From positions 1 to 64,000 of the forward strand of contig NW_025408684.1 in NCBI RefSeq assembly GCF_020360975.1: a stretch of DNA of 64,000 bases. The letters are read 5' to 3'. Shown here piece after piece: positions 31,731 to 42,559 of the stretch (position 1 is its first letter; every line of letters begins with the position of its first letter). A program made the position numbers and the translations under genes. Source of the DNA: Hirsutella rhossiliensis. Its lineage: Eukaryota; Ascomycota; Sordariomycetes; Hypocreales; Ophiocordycipitaceae. The notes under the pieces are model-generated. The model was not told the origin of the DNA. It did not search any database and saw only the letters and a program-made list of their open reading frames with translations.

Positions 31731-32341
31731 CGTTTTATTGCAGGTAGTTTGACAACGCCTGTTTGGGCTGCAGAAGACTTGTATTGGTTATGAGTGTGTT
31801 TATATGTGGGTCATTCAATGCCTAATATGTGAGAGATCCAGCTTCATAGCTGCCGGCACTCTTTCTGAGCCTACGATTTTAAGAGCTAATACTTCACCTA
31901 GAAGCTGTCGTAAGACTTGAAGTCTCATTACTATGCTATGTCGTTGGCGGTATCACCTGCGGCACCCATGCAAGGTGCAGTGCAAGCTTGGTAAGAGGTC
32001 AATCTGGTAAGTTTCGGCTGCTGCAGAGAGCTACTGCATTGACCCACAACGAATGGTTATAATGACTTGAGCTGGCCTCCGCGGTGTGTGTACCTCAGGG
32101 GTAAGATATTAGTCCGCGGCGTTGGTGTAGGAATGTGGCTCCCACACCAAGGGGTGCAGAGCCAACGTATAGAACGTACGCCAAGAAGGGTCACGACGCG
32201 GCACAAGTCACTTTACGGTGACGCGTAACAGACCCCTACGCGCTTTGTAAACAAAAGGGGTTTCCTAGCCCGCACCGGTACCTACTTAGGATGAGCTTTC
32301 AATACACACCACAAGACTCCTAATGTGCGCATCCACATAAC
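31731..32341. other. non-coding, hairpin-rich interval
   Basis: No coding sequence. Hairpin-like sequences such as TTGGTGTAGGAATGTGGCTCC with CACACCAA (about 32123-32152) and the CGTCACC/GGTGACG pairs near 32190-32225 resemble LTR or MITE debris, but no element boundaries are defined. Confidence 0.3.
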
Positions 32342-32518
32342 TGTGACAGCCTCCCAGCGCTGAGGCGGGACATAACATCCCGCTGTCATATTAACAGGCA
32401 TTCATTCAGCCCGAAGGGCCTTTATACCTCATCGCAGTCCTTTTATTCATGTTGGGATGCACTTGAAGATCGCTCAACGCACTTACCGACCACCATCCAG
32501 GCCCCAAACGCTGTGAAA
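32342..32518. repeat. probable solo LTR
   Basis: Begins TGTGACAGCCTCCCAG, contains the palindrome GCGGGACATAACATCCCGC at 32365-32383 and a TTTATA box (about 32421), and ends CCCCAAACGCTGTGAAA, close to a TGTGACA-type LTR end. No internal region, partner LTR or clear 5-bp duplication was found, so it is called a solo LTR on sequence style alone. Confidence 0.45.
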
Positions 32519-33370
32519 TGTTACATTAATACAAAGAGTAGGTGAAGAGGTGAAAACAAGAAGTGCGCGAACATGGATCACTACATGTGGTGAGTCCCCT
32601 CATCTTAGAGAGCAGGGATCACGGCTTGTGGACGCCGTGGCCCTTGCTCGGGTAACAAAGGATGCTCGTGCAACGATTATGGCAGGGATCACAGCCTGTG
32701 GTATATTTATTGATAACACGTCATCCCCCTCGTACTGTATCTGGCCAATCAATCATCTGATGAGGGACGTACGAGTAAGCTTTCCATGGACTTAATTGAG
32801 GCTGAGCGTCCAAGTCGCCGTGACTTCATCCTGAGAGAATGAAACGAACTCGTCCTTCAACCGGCCAAGATCTGTCAGTCAATCGCCCGTGAAATTGAAA
32901 GAGTGAGTCGCAAAGACATCAGCCATTCTACTACCTATTAGATGACCAGCGACGAATCAACCCCGCCCTTGGAGCCTAGCGTTCTCCCCACCGCACGTAG
33001 GGCAAGTATTTCCTTTGACCTTGCCCGTGTCGCGGCAAGTTTCGCAATCGTACATATTTCCGTATCGGCAAGTGAAGGGCAGAGTGTGTAGTCGTCAATA
33101 TGATAAAAATCAGGTCAGAGACAGTGTAAAAGATGCTATGCGGAATAACATTCTCAACTATCTGTCGCGATGAAGTCGCCTGTTTATTGATTCCAAATGG
33201 ACACGTCACGTTAGCCCCTCATGTGATCATTCTGCCTTCTGGGCAGCAGCTTTTTGGTTCGTCACAATGAAACTTTCACGTGACAATAAGCCCCACATCC
33301 CATCCACTTGTCCGTTCTACTAGATTCTCTTAGCTTCCAGCCATGGCACGTTAATAGCCCCGTCGACAGC
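32519..33370. other. non-coding upstream region of the C2H2 gene
   Basis: No supported ORF. The 80 bp before the ATG at 33371 include CACGTGACAATAAGCCCCACATCC and a pyrimidine-rich stretch, plausible as a fungal promoter; CACGTG at 33277 is an E-box-like palindrome. Confidence 0.35.
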
Positions 33371-34497
33371 ATGGCAAAAGAGATCCGTCAGCACCCAAAG
33401 TGTACTTGCTCCGCTTTCTTTCTAACGAGCGACGGGTTGAATGCTCATCTAGAGGAGAACCGAGTATGTGGCCTACAGCTAGTCGGTGCCTTGCTAACTT
33501 TTCTCCAGTCGCTGGCAGGTTACTTGTCTGCTCGTCTCGAAATATGCAGAAGTCATGCTAAGGCATCCGACGGCGACGATTCACCGACCGGGGACGACGA
33601 CGAGTTTGGGATAGACAAGGGCAATACGGACAAGCAGCACCGTTGCCCCGTGAGGGGGTGCGATCGCAGAGTCACCCCATTCGCGTCGCGGCAAAGGCTC
33701 CGGCGCCATTTCCAACAACGTAAGTGCTCGCTTTCTTTCTATCCGGCGACCAGATTTTTAACACTGTATCCCAGATGTCAAGTGTGACGAGATATGTGTG
33801 TGTTGCCATCAGGTGTTGAAACGTGCAAGGGACTATATACGGCATGTCCAACGACACCAGGACCCGAACAAAACGAAGCTTACCTGCCACCGAGACGCGC
33901 ACGAAAATACCAAGCTTGCATACATAAATCAGATGTGTGACGAGCTGCGTGATCGGGCGGATAAAGAGCTGGAATCTGCAGAGAACAGTTACCATTCGGC
34001 CGGCGAAAAATTGACTAAGAAGAGAGCGAGCGACATGGCTGGTCTCGACATCCAAGCCAGAGGATCCCAAATACCCCGGCACAACATCGCTGAAATGATA
34101 CCCCAGAATCACTCGCAATTTCCATGTGCCAATGGTATTTGCCCTGCCAATCCTTTTCAACTGAGCTGACATAGTGCAAGGTATTCCCACCATCCACGAG
34201 CAGCCGTCTGATTCCACTCAACTATCAACAAGCACGATACATCTTGCACCAGGTGCCGAGCCTGTGACAGGTTACTTCGCAACATTAACAGATACACATC
34301 TCGCCAAGTCTGTTGAAGGATCAGCCACAATACTGGACGACTTGATATTCGATGCTCCGGTAAATTGTATTGTAAATTTCCCGACTTCATGGAACCATGG
34401 GCTGGATTGGCTCAGCAATAGTTTAGGATCCGTGGTACTGGCAGAAGCAGGAGGTCATGGGTCCGAACTTCGGGAGGGTCCTCGAACTCAAAGTTGA
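33371..34497 (+). CDS. C2H2 zinc-finger protein, four exons
   Basis: Exons 33371-33463, 33509-33719, 33775-34134 and 34181-34497 join to an intact 326-residue protein. The three introns (45, 55 and 46 bp) have GT donors (GTATGT, GTAAGT, GTATTT), AG acceptors and, for the first and third, GCTAAC or GCTGAC branch points; the phases (0, 1, 1) all agree. Finger-like units include CTCSAFFLTSDGLNAHLEEN (about residues 12-31), CPVRGCDRR...RLRRHFQQ and CDEICVCCHQ...YIRHVQRHQD. The C-terminal 120 residues are not recognised. It is probably a nuclear nucleic-acid-binding protein. Its last exon overlaps, tail to tail, the last exon of the minus gene at 34412-35231. Confidence 0.7.
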
Positions 34498-35231
34498 TTC
34501 GAATATTGGAACTCTGCATCCCGGCCACCTTCTCTGCCAAACCAGGAGTATTTGGAAGAGTCATTTTAGTCCAACGCTCGAGTATGTCGACTGTCGCAAA
34601 CTCGAATGTAATCGCATAGCCTCTCTTAATCTCAAAGCCGATCCGCCCATCGAGGACTGCTCTTTGCAATCCATCAGCATGTGTGGTTGCAACATTGGGA
34701 GGTTACTCACATGCCGCCGCTTGGGAACTCTTCCACTTTGCATCTGCAACCCACCTCAACAAGCGCAGATTCCGATAACTCATGCAATAGCCTCTTCCCT
34801 TCCGTTGTTGGCAACTCATGTTCGTGCGAATGACTCCAGTAGCCAACTTGGGTTCCTTTGGCTAGCAGATGGACCAACAGACGGCGACGACCAGCTTTCG
34901 GGCCCCCACTTCTAAAGCACACAATATGGCCTGGATACGCTTTGTATCTCAGCCAGTGTGCAAGGATGCAGGCCTCATCGCCAAAGAATGTTTCGACAAT
35001 CGAGCGAATGCGCTGGTACGATTAGATACATCTCATTGCACAGGTTATCCTACTCACCTCATTCAAAACGTGTTGCTCGCAAAAGTCGAGACCGTATTCC
35101 GAGTTGTACGGGAAACCCCTCCTTTGCATCTCCGAAATGGCCTCCCCTAGAGCCGGATCCTGTACATAAGAGAAACCCTCTTCCATGAGGGATTTCTTCG
35201 CGACCTCCGGCGAGATTCTGGTCGAGGCCAT
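34412..35231 (-). CDS. conserved-looking fungal hypothetical protein, three exons
   Basis: Exons 35231-35058, 35012-34711 and 34661-34412 join to 241 residues. The two introns (45 and 49 bp) have GTGAGT donors and AG acceptors with consistent phases (0 and 2). The sequence is well formed: MASTRISPEVAKKSLMEEGF, a segment with CILAHWLRYKAYPGHIVCFR, then VGYWSHSHEHELPTTEGKRL, FPSGG-AVLDGRIGFE and GYAITFEFAT. The WSHSHEHELPT and DGRIGFE motifs suggest an enzyme-like fold, possibly of the phytanoyl-CoA-dioxygenase-like type, but no catalytic triad is demonstrated, so function is left open. The last 20 codons (RTHDLLLLPVP...) may be read-through after a lost true end. Confidence 0.65.
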
Positions 35232-35693
35232 AGACAAATGTAGAAATTCTTGATCAAAAGGGTTGTCGATGATCGGTCGAAAGGCAAAATCGCTTAGTGC
35301 AGCCCAGTTGGTAAGCGGGAACCGGCGACCCGACCAGGAAAAGCTGTTTTTCCCATCGCCGTCAGCCCACAGTTAACACCAGTGAGTGTTTAGCCTAACC
35401 TGGCAGGGACCACAAGTCGTGGTTATGTACATCCAACAAAGTGGGGCGTGGCACGCGGGTGGGGATTTGTTTTCCGACTCTCGTTGGCCCAAGGATTTCA
35501 CCGAGTCTCTTGGCTGCGAAGGTTTTAAAACCATTTTTCCCTTCCTTCCACTCCAACCGATCCAAATGCGCCGTGACGCCCGCGACGCCCGCGACCCGCT
35601 TGTCCTACCTCGACCACCACCTGGCAAGGACGAGGCTAGTCGTCATGGCGGACCCAAATTGCTCAAATATCATAAAGGACTACCCCATTGCAA

Positions 35694-38086
35694 ATGGCCT
35701 CGACGCTTTCCGTGCTTCGTTTAGTTCGATCTGCGAAGCCAGGCATGTCCCGAGGTCCAGACGCGCTAGAGCGTCTTGGTCAAGAAGGTACCTCCCCCGG
35801 CTTTTGTTTTCGCTGCAAGGTCTGTCTAACTGCCATATAGACCTCCAGAATATTGTTCTCGACCTTCTCTCTACGTTACAGATTCATCCAGCTGCTCGAC
35901 TGCTCCGTTCTACCGGAGATGGTAAAAACCTCTTCGGCGATTTGTTGCAACTCAATTCCGCTGTCAACTCTGGCGAGTTCGACTTCGACCGTATCAAGCC
36001 GCTTGTTAAATCGGCCCTCGCCGACATTCCTGATGACATACTCATCTGGATTCATGTCTATCGTGCCGTCACCGAATCTACCCCGCCTCCCCGACCTATA
36101 TCTTCGTCTATCCAACAAACACCGTGGAGCCAGAATACAAGCGGCTTCGTGAACTCGTCGGAATTCCGCCAGAATGTGGACCCGATCCTCAAGTTGGAGC
36201 TCGAACGTCTCTATGTCGGACTTCCCAAGTTCCACCAAACCTTCTTTGCAGACGTGCCAGACCTAGACATGGTTTCTGAGGCCGTCTTCCGCAGGTGTAT
36301 TGAAGGCGATAATCCACTCTTTAAAGAGGGATGGAGTGGATGGCCTGCAGGCGCCAGAGAAAACGACGTACTGTCTTGGTTTGGCAGCTTAATCCCGAAG
36401 CTGGAAGCGTTCGCCAGCAATCGCACTCCGACTCCGGCGCCACGGCGAAAGCTGTTGGCACAGCCGAGGACACCACTGCAGGGCTCCACAGGCAAACGCA
36501 GCCTTGATATCGGCTTTGTCAATAGCGACATCACGTACAAGCCTGACTCTGAGGATTCGAGATATCGTTGGTCTCACATCCTTGTTGCTGGCGAACTGAA
36601 AAGCAACCCGAAGGCCGACACATCATCAATTGCGTGGATTGATCTCGCAAGGTATGCGAGAGAGGTACTCGCCGCTCAAGACACCCGTCGCTTCGTCTTG
36701 GGCTTTACTCTCTGCGGATCTCATATGAGGGTCTGGGAGTTCGACCGACTTGGGGGAATCGCCTCCGAACAATTCGACATCAACAAGAAGGATGGTGGGT
36801 TACAGTTTGTGACCGCAATCCTCGGGTTTCTACGGATGAATGATGAGGTGCTTGGGTTTGACCCTACCATTGTCATGTCCAACGGCGAACGGTATATTGA
36901 GATTGAACGTGATGGCCAAACAGCGCGTCTCATCATTGACAAGGTCATGAAGCGTTCCTCCTGCATTGTTGGTCGAGCAACAACGTGTTGGAAAGCCCAT
37001 TGGGAAGAAGACCCCTGGACGCCGCTCGTTATCAAGGACTCCTGGCAGTACACGGACCGAGACGAAGAGGGTATACTTGTCCAAGAAGCGACTGAGAAAG
37101 GCGTCATCAATATTGCCCGATACTACCATCACGAGACCGTTCGCGTCCACGGTGCGGATGATGACGTCCAAAACAATGTTCGAAAGGGATTGGACATCAC
37201 CAAAGCCACGAATTATCGACCAGGACGTGCGATGTTGCCGGCGGCGAGCGCGTCCATTGTGTCGCGCAAACAGTTAAGCAGCGGCGCCGGCGTGAAGCGA
37301 CCGTCCAGCGAAACTGACGCCGCTCTGCCGCCGAGCAAACGATCCGTTTCAACATCTCCGGTCAAGGCAAGCGTCAAAGCCCTGTCAAACCGTGTACACC
37401 GGCGGGTCATTCTTCGTGACTATGGAAAACCGATATACAATGCAAGTTCACCCGTGGCGCTACTTGCAGCGCTGGAGGGCTGCATAAAAGGTCACCAATC
37501 CTTGTATAAAGCGGGCTTTCTTCATAGAGACATCTCCATCAACAATCTCATGATCAATGAGGACGATGAAAACCCCTCCCGGCGAGCTTTCCTGATCGAC
37601 CTTGACCTCGCCATCAAAACTCAACGAGAAGGTGCTTCGGGAGCAAAAGGAAGGACGGGTACAAGGGCATTCATGGCCATCGGAGCACTGCTGGGCAACG
37701 AGCAGCACTCTTTCATGCACGATCTTGAATCATTCTTCTGGGTCCTGTTCTGGATATGCATTCACTATGACGGCCCGAATAAAGATGTCGGATCAACTGA
37801 GTTTGACGATTGGAATTACCAGAACGACAAGCAGCTGGTTCGTTCCAAAAAGGGCGTAATTGATGACGAAGACGATTTTCTCAAAACTGCGGAGGAAGTT
37901 TTCACACCATACTACCATCCGTTAGTTCCATGGGTTAATAGATTGAGGAGGAAGGTGTTTCCAAACGGTGAAAGGTGGAAGAAACCGGCGCCGGAGCTGT
38001 ATCAAACAATGCGGGACATTCTTCGTGAAGCACAGAAGGATAGGGGGGTGACGGGCACGTATCCTGGAGCCACAGACGAACGATAG
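35694..38086 (+). CDS. FunK1-type protein kinase
   Basis: The ATG at 35694 (MASTLSVLRLVRSAKPG) is preferred over the longer reading frame from 35441, because removing a 53 bp intron (35788-35840, donor GTACCT, branch CTAAC, acceptor ATATAG) joins ...LERLGQE to DLQNIVLDLL in frame and gives 779 residues. The N-terminal 550 residues include a GYxITxK-like zone (DSRYRWSHILVAGELKSNPK). The kinase core follows: HRDISINNLMIN at about residue 593 (HRD catalytic loop), FLIDLDLAI at about 618 (DLD in place of DFG), GTRAFMAIGALLG, and FMHDLESFFWVLFWICIHYD. FunK1 is a fungal-expanded kinase family, often found in accessory regions; substrates are unknown. The frame is intact. Confidence 0.8.
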
Positions 38087-38726
38087 ACATTTGTGCTCGC
38101 GATTGGCAAACAATGTCAACGACAGGTACTGGGTGGTGATCGGTGAGCTTAGCCTTCCTTAGTTACCTCAATTCCTGTTTATTATATCACGCCCATAGCT
38201 CAACGATGGAAGAGGGCCAACGTCCTGTCTATTTTAAGGGAGGGTTAACCATCCACCACTTTCTACTATTCATCCACCAACAAGGGACGTATATGTGTGG
38301 CTGATCGCCGTAGAGTGTACACCACCAATTTGTATGTATGCGCTCCCGACTTCCATCTCTGAGCGCATAAGCAAGGTTGGCTACCTGCAAATTCAGCTGA
38401 TACTGTCCACTAGGGTCGACTCGGTGATGGAGAGGCTGGCTGCTGCGTGCGTCTTTTGGGGGGGGGTAGGGGGGCGCTTTAGCTACGCGGGGGGTAGAGT
38501 AGAAGGTGCTTGCTCTTCCGCGAGTCGCCTCGGTGATGGATTGGTTGGCAGTTGCGAGTGTGCGGTATATTGGTATTGGGTTTCACGGCGGCGGGTTCGG
38601 TCTTCACCGCGCTGGCGGTCCGTATCGTGCAAGACACGGAGGATCTCGTGGTGGGGAACTCTGACAAGCTGAACGGTGCCGATGGGACCTCTCCGATTCG
38701 AGATCCCCCAAGGTTCGCCGAACCTC
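38087..38726. other. interval before the LINE gag
   Basis: The tail of the FunK1 gene is followed by sequence with a G run (GGGGGGGGTAGGGGGGCG, about 38459) and no supported gene. It probably contains the LINE 5' untranslated region. A plus frame at 38552-38743 and minus frames here look like shadows. Confidence 0.35.
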
Positions 38727-41536
38727 TTCGGGTGAGACCGTGACTGGGTGTTCTCGCGGCATTCTGTACGGGGATGGCCAAGAGTGCGCAGCCCTCGAGC
38801 AGTGCGCAAACTGCCTCGGGCCACATTGCGCTGATGACCCTAAATGCCCTGCCCGCCCCAAGCGCGTTCATGGCATTGTACGGCGCCTGACGAAAGAGGA
38901 GAAGGGTCTGGTGAGGCAGGCGGGAGCTCAGCTCTTCGCGCAGCAGAAAAGACAGACACCAAACCACAACGTGCCCGAGCAGTCTTGTCAGAGCCCTGAT
39001 TCGAGTCAGTTACGTTCTTCGGAGTCGCAGGCAGCTGGAGAGGATGGAAGCTCCGGCAGAAGCGCCACTCCAGAGCGAGCCGCTTCCTCACCCCCTTGCA
39101 TTGTCGTGGCCACGACGCCGCCGCACGCTAGCGATGACAACCAGTTCACCCCTGTCGTCCCGTCGAAGAAACGACGCACTAGCCCTGTGACGCTGCCCTA
39201 ATGCATCACCATCATCCCAACAATCGAAGCGACAGGAGGGCCTTGCGAGTCTTCCAAGCCAACGTGGGCAAGATCCCTCCGGCGCATGACACTGCGCTCG
39301 CGCTGGCTGATTCGGAGCGATACGACATTATCCTGCTGCAGGAACCATGGACAGGACTTAAAGACGGCCGATGCCTCACCAAGACGCATCCGGCCTACGA
39401 CACATTCTCACCCGTCACCGACTGGGACGGCCGCGACACTCGTCCGAGAGTCATGACATACGTCCGGCGCTCCGCAGGCCTCGTCACTGATCAAAGGAGA
39501 CCTACGGCGACCCGTGACATTCTTTGGCTCACTGTGAGCGGTATCACTATAGTCAATTTCTATCGGCAGCCGAACTACGACGAGGCCCTAGAAACGCTGC
39601 TTCGGTGGACCGCGCCGGACAAGTGTCTTGTTGTTGCGGGTGATTTCAATGCCAAGCATCCCAGCTGGCAGGCCGGTCGTCGAGAGGACCGCGGCGAAGA
39701 TATAGCGTTTTGGGCATTGGATAATCGACTCAGCTTACTGAATCCTGTCGATGTCCCGACCAACGCGCACGGCAACACGGTCGATCTCGCCTTCTCGAAT
39801 ATACCCCTGGCCGACGCTGTTGTCGAGGACCATTTAGCAACGAGTTCCGACCATTTCACCCTTGGCATCACACTGCCAAAGCATGTTCCGGCACCTCTTC
39901 CGATAGGGAAGATCCGTCTCAGCTCCGATGAGGAATTGAAGCGGTTCGTCGAGTTAGTAGAGGTCGGCGCCGCCGCCATCCCAGTCACCACCGCATCTCC
40001 ATCAGAGCTCGACGACCTTGCGTCGGCGCTTGTGAACCTTCTCGGGTGTGCAGCCAGAGCTGCTGGTCGACCTGCTCGCAAGACTACGCATGGCGCGCTG
40101 TGGTGGACCGAAGAATGCGCAAAGGCGGCGGCCAGTTACCGCGCATGGAGGAGAGTTTACCCTCTCGGCTTCGACCGAGAAGTGCAGCTAGCCAAGAGGG
40201 AGTTTCATAAGGTGGTGCGCCGGGCAAAACGCCTTTACTGGCGCGACTTGATCGACAACTTCACCGACAGCGCCTCCGTGTTTAGGGCGGTCCGCTGGCT
40301 GAAATCTCCAGGCTCGTTTCAAGCGCCTCCCCTGCAAGTAGATGGACGAGTGTATGAGACGCAGCTGGAAAAGGCCACCGCCTTACGACAGGCCACTCTG
40401 GAACGGCGCACAGCGAACGACGACATCCCAGACCCGTGGGTTCCCGTGAAAGCAGGGACGACGATACCGTTCGCCGATCGGGTCTCTGTTGAGGAGACCC
40501 GCGATGCCATCTTACGCACCGGGAACACATCTCCAGGCTCTGACAACATCACGGTGCGGATGCTACGCGCCGTCTGGCATGCAATCGGCAGCCTCGTCCA
40601 CCAGCTGTATCAAGGCTGCCTCAGCATTGGCCACCATCCGAAGCCCTTCCGAGGAGCAGAAGTGGTCATGATTGCCAAGCCGGGGCGCAGGGATCTCTCT
40701 ACACCCCGCGCCTGGCGCCCCATCTCCCTTTTGTCCTGTCTCGGCAAGGGTCTCGAACGGCTCATCGCACGGCGCCTAGCGTGGGCCTCGGTCCATTTCG
40801 GCGTGTTGCACCCTCAACAAGCCGGCGCGCTTCCGAAGAGGTCGGCTGTGGATCTTGTGGCTGCCTTGGTTCACGACATCGAGGAGGCGTTCGCTCGCAA
40901 GCAAGTCGCGACATTGGTGACCTTGGATATACAAGGCGCCTTTGACACAGTCCTACGCAACAGATTGATCCTTCGCTTACGGGAGCAAGGCTGGCCACCA
41001 AACCTCGCGCGCTGGGTCGGCTCGTTTATGCAAGACAGGTCGGCACGCATCCGCTACCAGGATATCGTAACGGATTCATCGCCACTCCAGTGCGGTCTGC
41101 CACAGGGATCGCCAGTCTCTCCGATCCTCTTCCTACTGTATACGGAACCAATCTACCGCCAGGGCAGCTCAAAAGGGCGTTTCGGCTATGCGGACGACAC
41201 TGCCATTCTCTGCGTCGGCAATAGCCTAGACGAGACGTCCGCCGAAGCATCTCACCTCGTGGGTGAGCTTGTATCGTGGGGCGCCGCCAACGGGATCTCC
41301 TTCGACCCTGAGAAGACAGAAGTGATGCACTTCTCTCGAACGACGCCCAAGACGGCGCCGTCAGTGCTCCATGGCGAATTTGAGAAACGGCCAGACCGAG
41401 CGATGCGCTGGCTCGGCGTCTGGCTCGACAGCACACTGTCTTTCAAGATTCATGTCGAGAAATGGACGGCCAAGGCACAAGCAGTCGCCTTCCATCTCAG
41501 GAGACTGACAAACACCAAGCATGGTCCTCTACCGAG
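38727..41536 (+). mobile_element. Tad1-like non-LTR retrotransposon, 3' truncated
   Basis: ORF1 (gag) and ORF2 (endonuclease plus reverse transcriptase) lie on the plus strand and overlap as TAATG. After the codons for TKHGPLPS (about 41535) the sequence changes to the minus-strand Helitron-associated gene, and no RNase H domain or poly-A tail follows. Truncation at the 3' end is not what target-primed reverse transcription leaves, so the break was caused by a later rearrangement or insertion. The 5' boundary is uncertain. Confidence 0.75.
38740..39201 (+). CDS. LINE ORF1 (gag-like), partial
   Basis: An RNA-binding gag-like protein; the readable part is 153 residues. CAALEQCANCLGPHCADDPKC is a zinc-knuckle-like C-x2-C-x3-H-x5-C pattern in its N-terminal part, followed by an Arg/Lys/Gln-rich stretch and a Ser/Pro-rich tail. 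The upstream part of ORF1 is not continuous, because the frame opens only at 38740. The stop TAA (39199-39201) overlaps the ORF2 ATG by one base. Confidence 0.55.
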   Translation: MTGCSRGILYGDGQECAALEQCANCLGPHCADDPKCPARPKRVHGIVRRLTKEEKGLVRQAGAQLFAQQKRQTPNHNVPEQSCQSPDSSQLRSSESQAAGEDGSSGRSATPERAASSPPCIVVATTPPHASDDNQFTPVVPSKKRRTSPVTLP

Positions 41537-41588
41537 TGACTCGAAGCTATCACGTCGCTCGATTTCCCACGTCAGGGCAAAGGGATGA
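39201..41588 (+). CDS. LINE ORF2, endonuclease and reverse transcriptase (truncated)
   Basis: An intact frame of 795 codons from ATG 39201. Residues about 15-235 are the apurinic-like endonuclease: RVFQANVGKIP, IILLQEPWTG, VVAGDFNAKHPSW and TSSDHFTLG. Residues about 485-760 are the reverse transcriptase: RAWRPISLLSCLGKGLERLI, VTLDIQGAFDTV, CGLPQGSPVSPILFLLYTEP and RFGYADDTAILC (catalytic YADD). The last 17 codons (from about 41537) come from adjoining Helitron-associated DNA, and the C-terminal RNase H expected of Tad1-like elements is absent. The enzyme would nick target DNA and copy its RNA there. No internal frame break, unlike most neighbours. Confidence 0.85.
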   Translation: MHHHHPNNRSDRRALRVFQANVGKIPPAHDTALALADSERYDIILLQEPWTGLKDGRCLTKTHPAYDTFSPVTDWDGRDTRPRVMTYVRRSAGLVTDQRRPTATRDILWLTVSGITIVNFYRQPNYDEALETLLRWTAPDKCLVVAGDFNAKHPSWQAGRREDRGEDIAFWALDNRLSLLNPVDVPTNAHGNTVDLAFSNIPLADAVVEDHLATSSDHFTLGITLPKHVPAPLPIGKIRLSSDEELKRFVELVEVGAAAIPVTTASPSELDDLASALVNLLGCAARAAGRPARKTTHGALWWTEECAKAAASYRAWRRVYPLGFDREVQLAKREFHKVVRRAKRLYWRDLIDNFTDSASVFRAVRWLKSPGSFQAPPLQVDGRVYETQLEKATALRQATLERRTANDDIPDPWVPVKAGTTIPFADRVSVEETRDAILRTGNTSPGSDNITVRMLRAVWHAIGSLVHQLYQGCLSIGHHPKPFRGAEVVMIAKPGRRDLSTPRAWRPISLLSCLGKGLERLIARRLAWASVHFGVLHPQQAGALPKRSAVDLVAALVHDIEEAFARKQVATLVTLDIQGAFDTVLRNRLILRLREQGWPPNLARWVGSFMQDRSARIRYQDIVTDSSPLQCGLPQGSPVSPILFLLYTEPIYRQGSSKGRFGYADDTAILCVGNSLDETSAEASHLVGELVSWGAANGISFDPEKTEVMHFSRTTPKTAPSVLHGEFEKRPDRAMRWLGVWLDSTLSFKIHVEKWTAKAQAVAFHLRRLTNTKHGPLPSDSKLSRRSISHVRAKG

Positions 41589-41938
41589 ACACGGCCGACC
41601 ATAAAGAACCACTGCTCGGTCCATTCCGAGGGGATTATCTGTTGGTTGTATATGGAAATATTAAGGCTCAAGAAGATGCAGGTCGATGGATTGTCAGGAT
41701 CTGACCGGATTGCTGCATACTCTGGAGTCGACAGCCATGAGGGCGTTGGAAGGAAGACCCTCGCTAGGGTTTCTGCGTTGAGCCCTTTGACACGATGCTC
41801 ATTCTGGTAGGCGAACCTAGACGGGCAGCCGGGCTGGACAAAGGCCATCATGGACATGTCGGCGCCAGCATTTTTCTGGCTGTCAAGAGGTTGCCGCGGG
41901 GAGGACGAGGTATCGACGTTGAGCTGGGAGGCCGACAT
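41545..41938 (-). pseudogene. Helitron-associated gene, fragment 1
   Basis: Start ATG 41938 (MSASQLNVDTSSSPRQPLDS). It contains MSMMAFVQPGCPSRF, LNAETLARVFLPTPSW, FLSLNISIYNQQIIPSEW and TEQWFFMVGRVHPFALTWEI. The same blocks occur in the fuller gene at 53145-54644 (MSMMSFVQPDCPARF, FSLNLSIYGQPIDPSDW, TEEWFFMHARVHPYALAWEV). It is cut at about 41545 by the LINE junction. Function unknown; no catalytic or zinc motif is seen. Confidence 0.55.
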
Positions 41939-42559
41939 CGTGAGAACATGGCAGATGTGGTCACCGTGGAAGTGTAAAGGAGGGGTTAGGCAGAGTAGAG
42001 GTAGGCATCCTATAAAGCAGGTTTTCTTGCTGCTCGAAAGAGGGCTCGTGGCTCGGGTCGGGGAGACTTGAGAGTCAGTGAATGCTACCTAGGTGATAGA
42101 TCAGAAGCGGGGGTATGCGGGAATGAGCTGGCGAGGTTCTCGAGCAGTCTCGACCATCTGGTTCTGTGGTCGTGAGTGAAGTAGGAGCCGGGGTTGGAAG
42201 TTGAGTAGGGGTGATGGCTATGTTGCGAGAAGTTGGAGGTCGGCGAACGGTAAGGTTAGTGTGGGTAAGACTGCGGAGAAAGAAAGTCCAGTAGTCCCCT
42301 TCGGTGTCATCGTTGCATGGAGTAGATAGCAAAGGGGGCAATAACGAATGAGAGTGAAGGAAAGAAAGAGGTTATGGTAGTATTGCAGGACTCCTTTTGA
42401 CGGTCGTCGGTAGTTGGATGGGCATTGCGTGCGGCTGAGCGAGGCGGGTGCCGACCGTGTCGAGTCTACTATTGGGACACGGTGAAGTCGGATATATGGG
42501 TCGACCTGAGGAGGAGGATGCGAGTTGGTCACGAGACTTTTCCAGAGGGGTTGCAAGTC

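Noticed and set aside
34412..35231. Firm assignment as a phytanoyl-CoA dioxygenase
   Set aside because: The style of the sequence is suggestive, but no HxD...H metal triad could be demonstrated.
35441..35693. N-terminal extension of the FunK1 ORF
   Set aside because: It is low-quality sequence, and the intron 35788-35840 would put it in the wrong frame.
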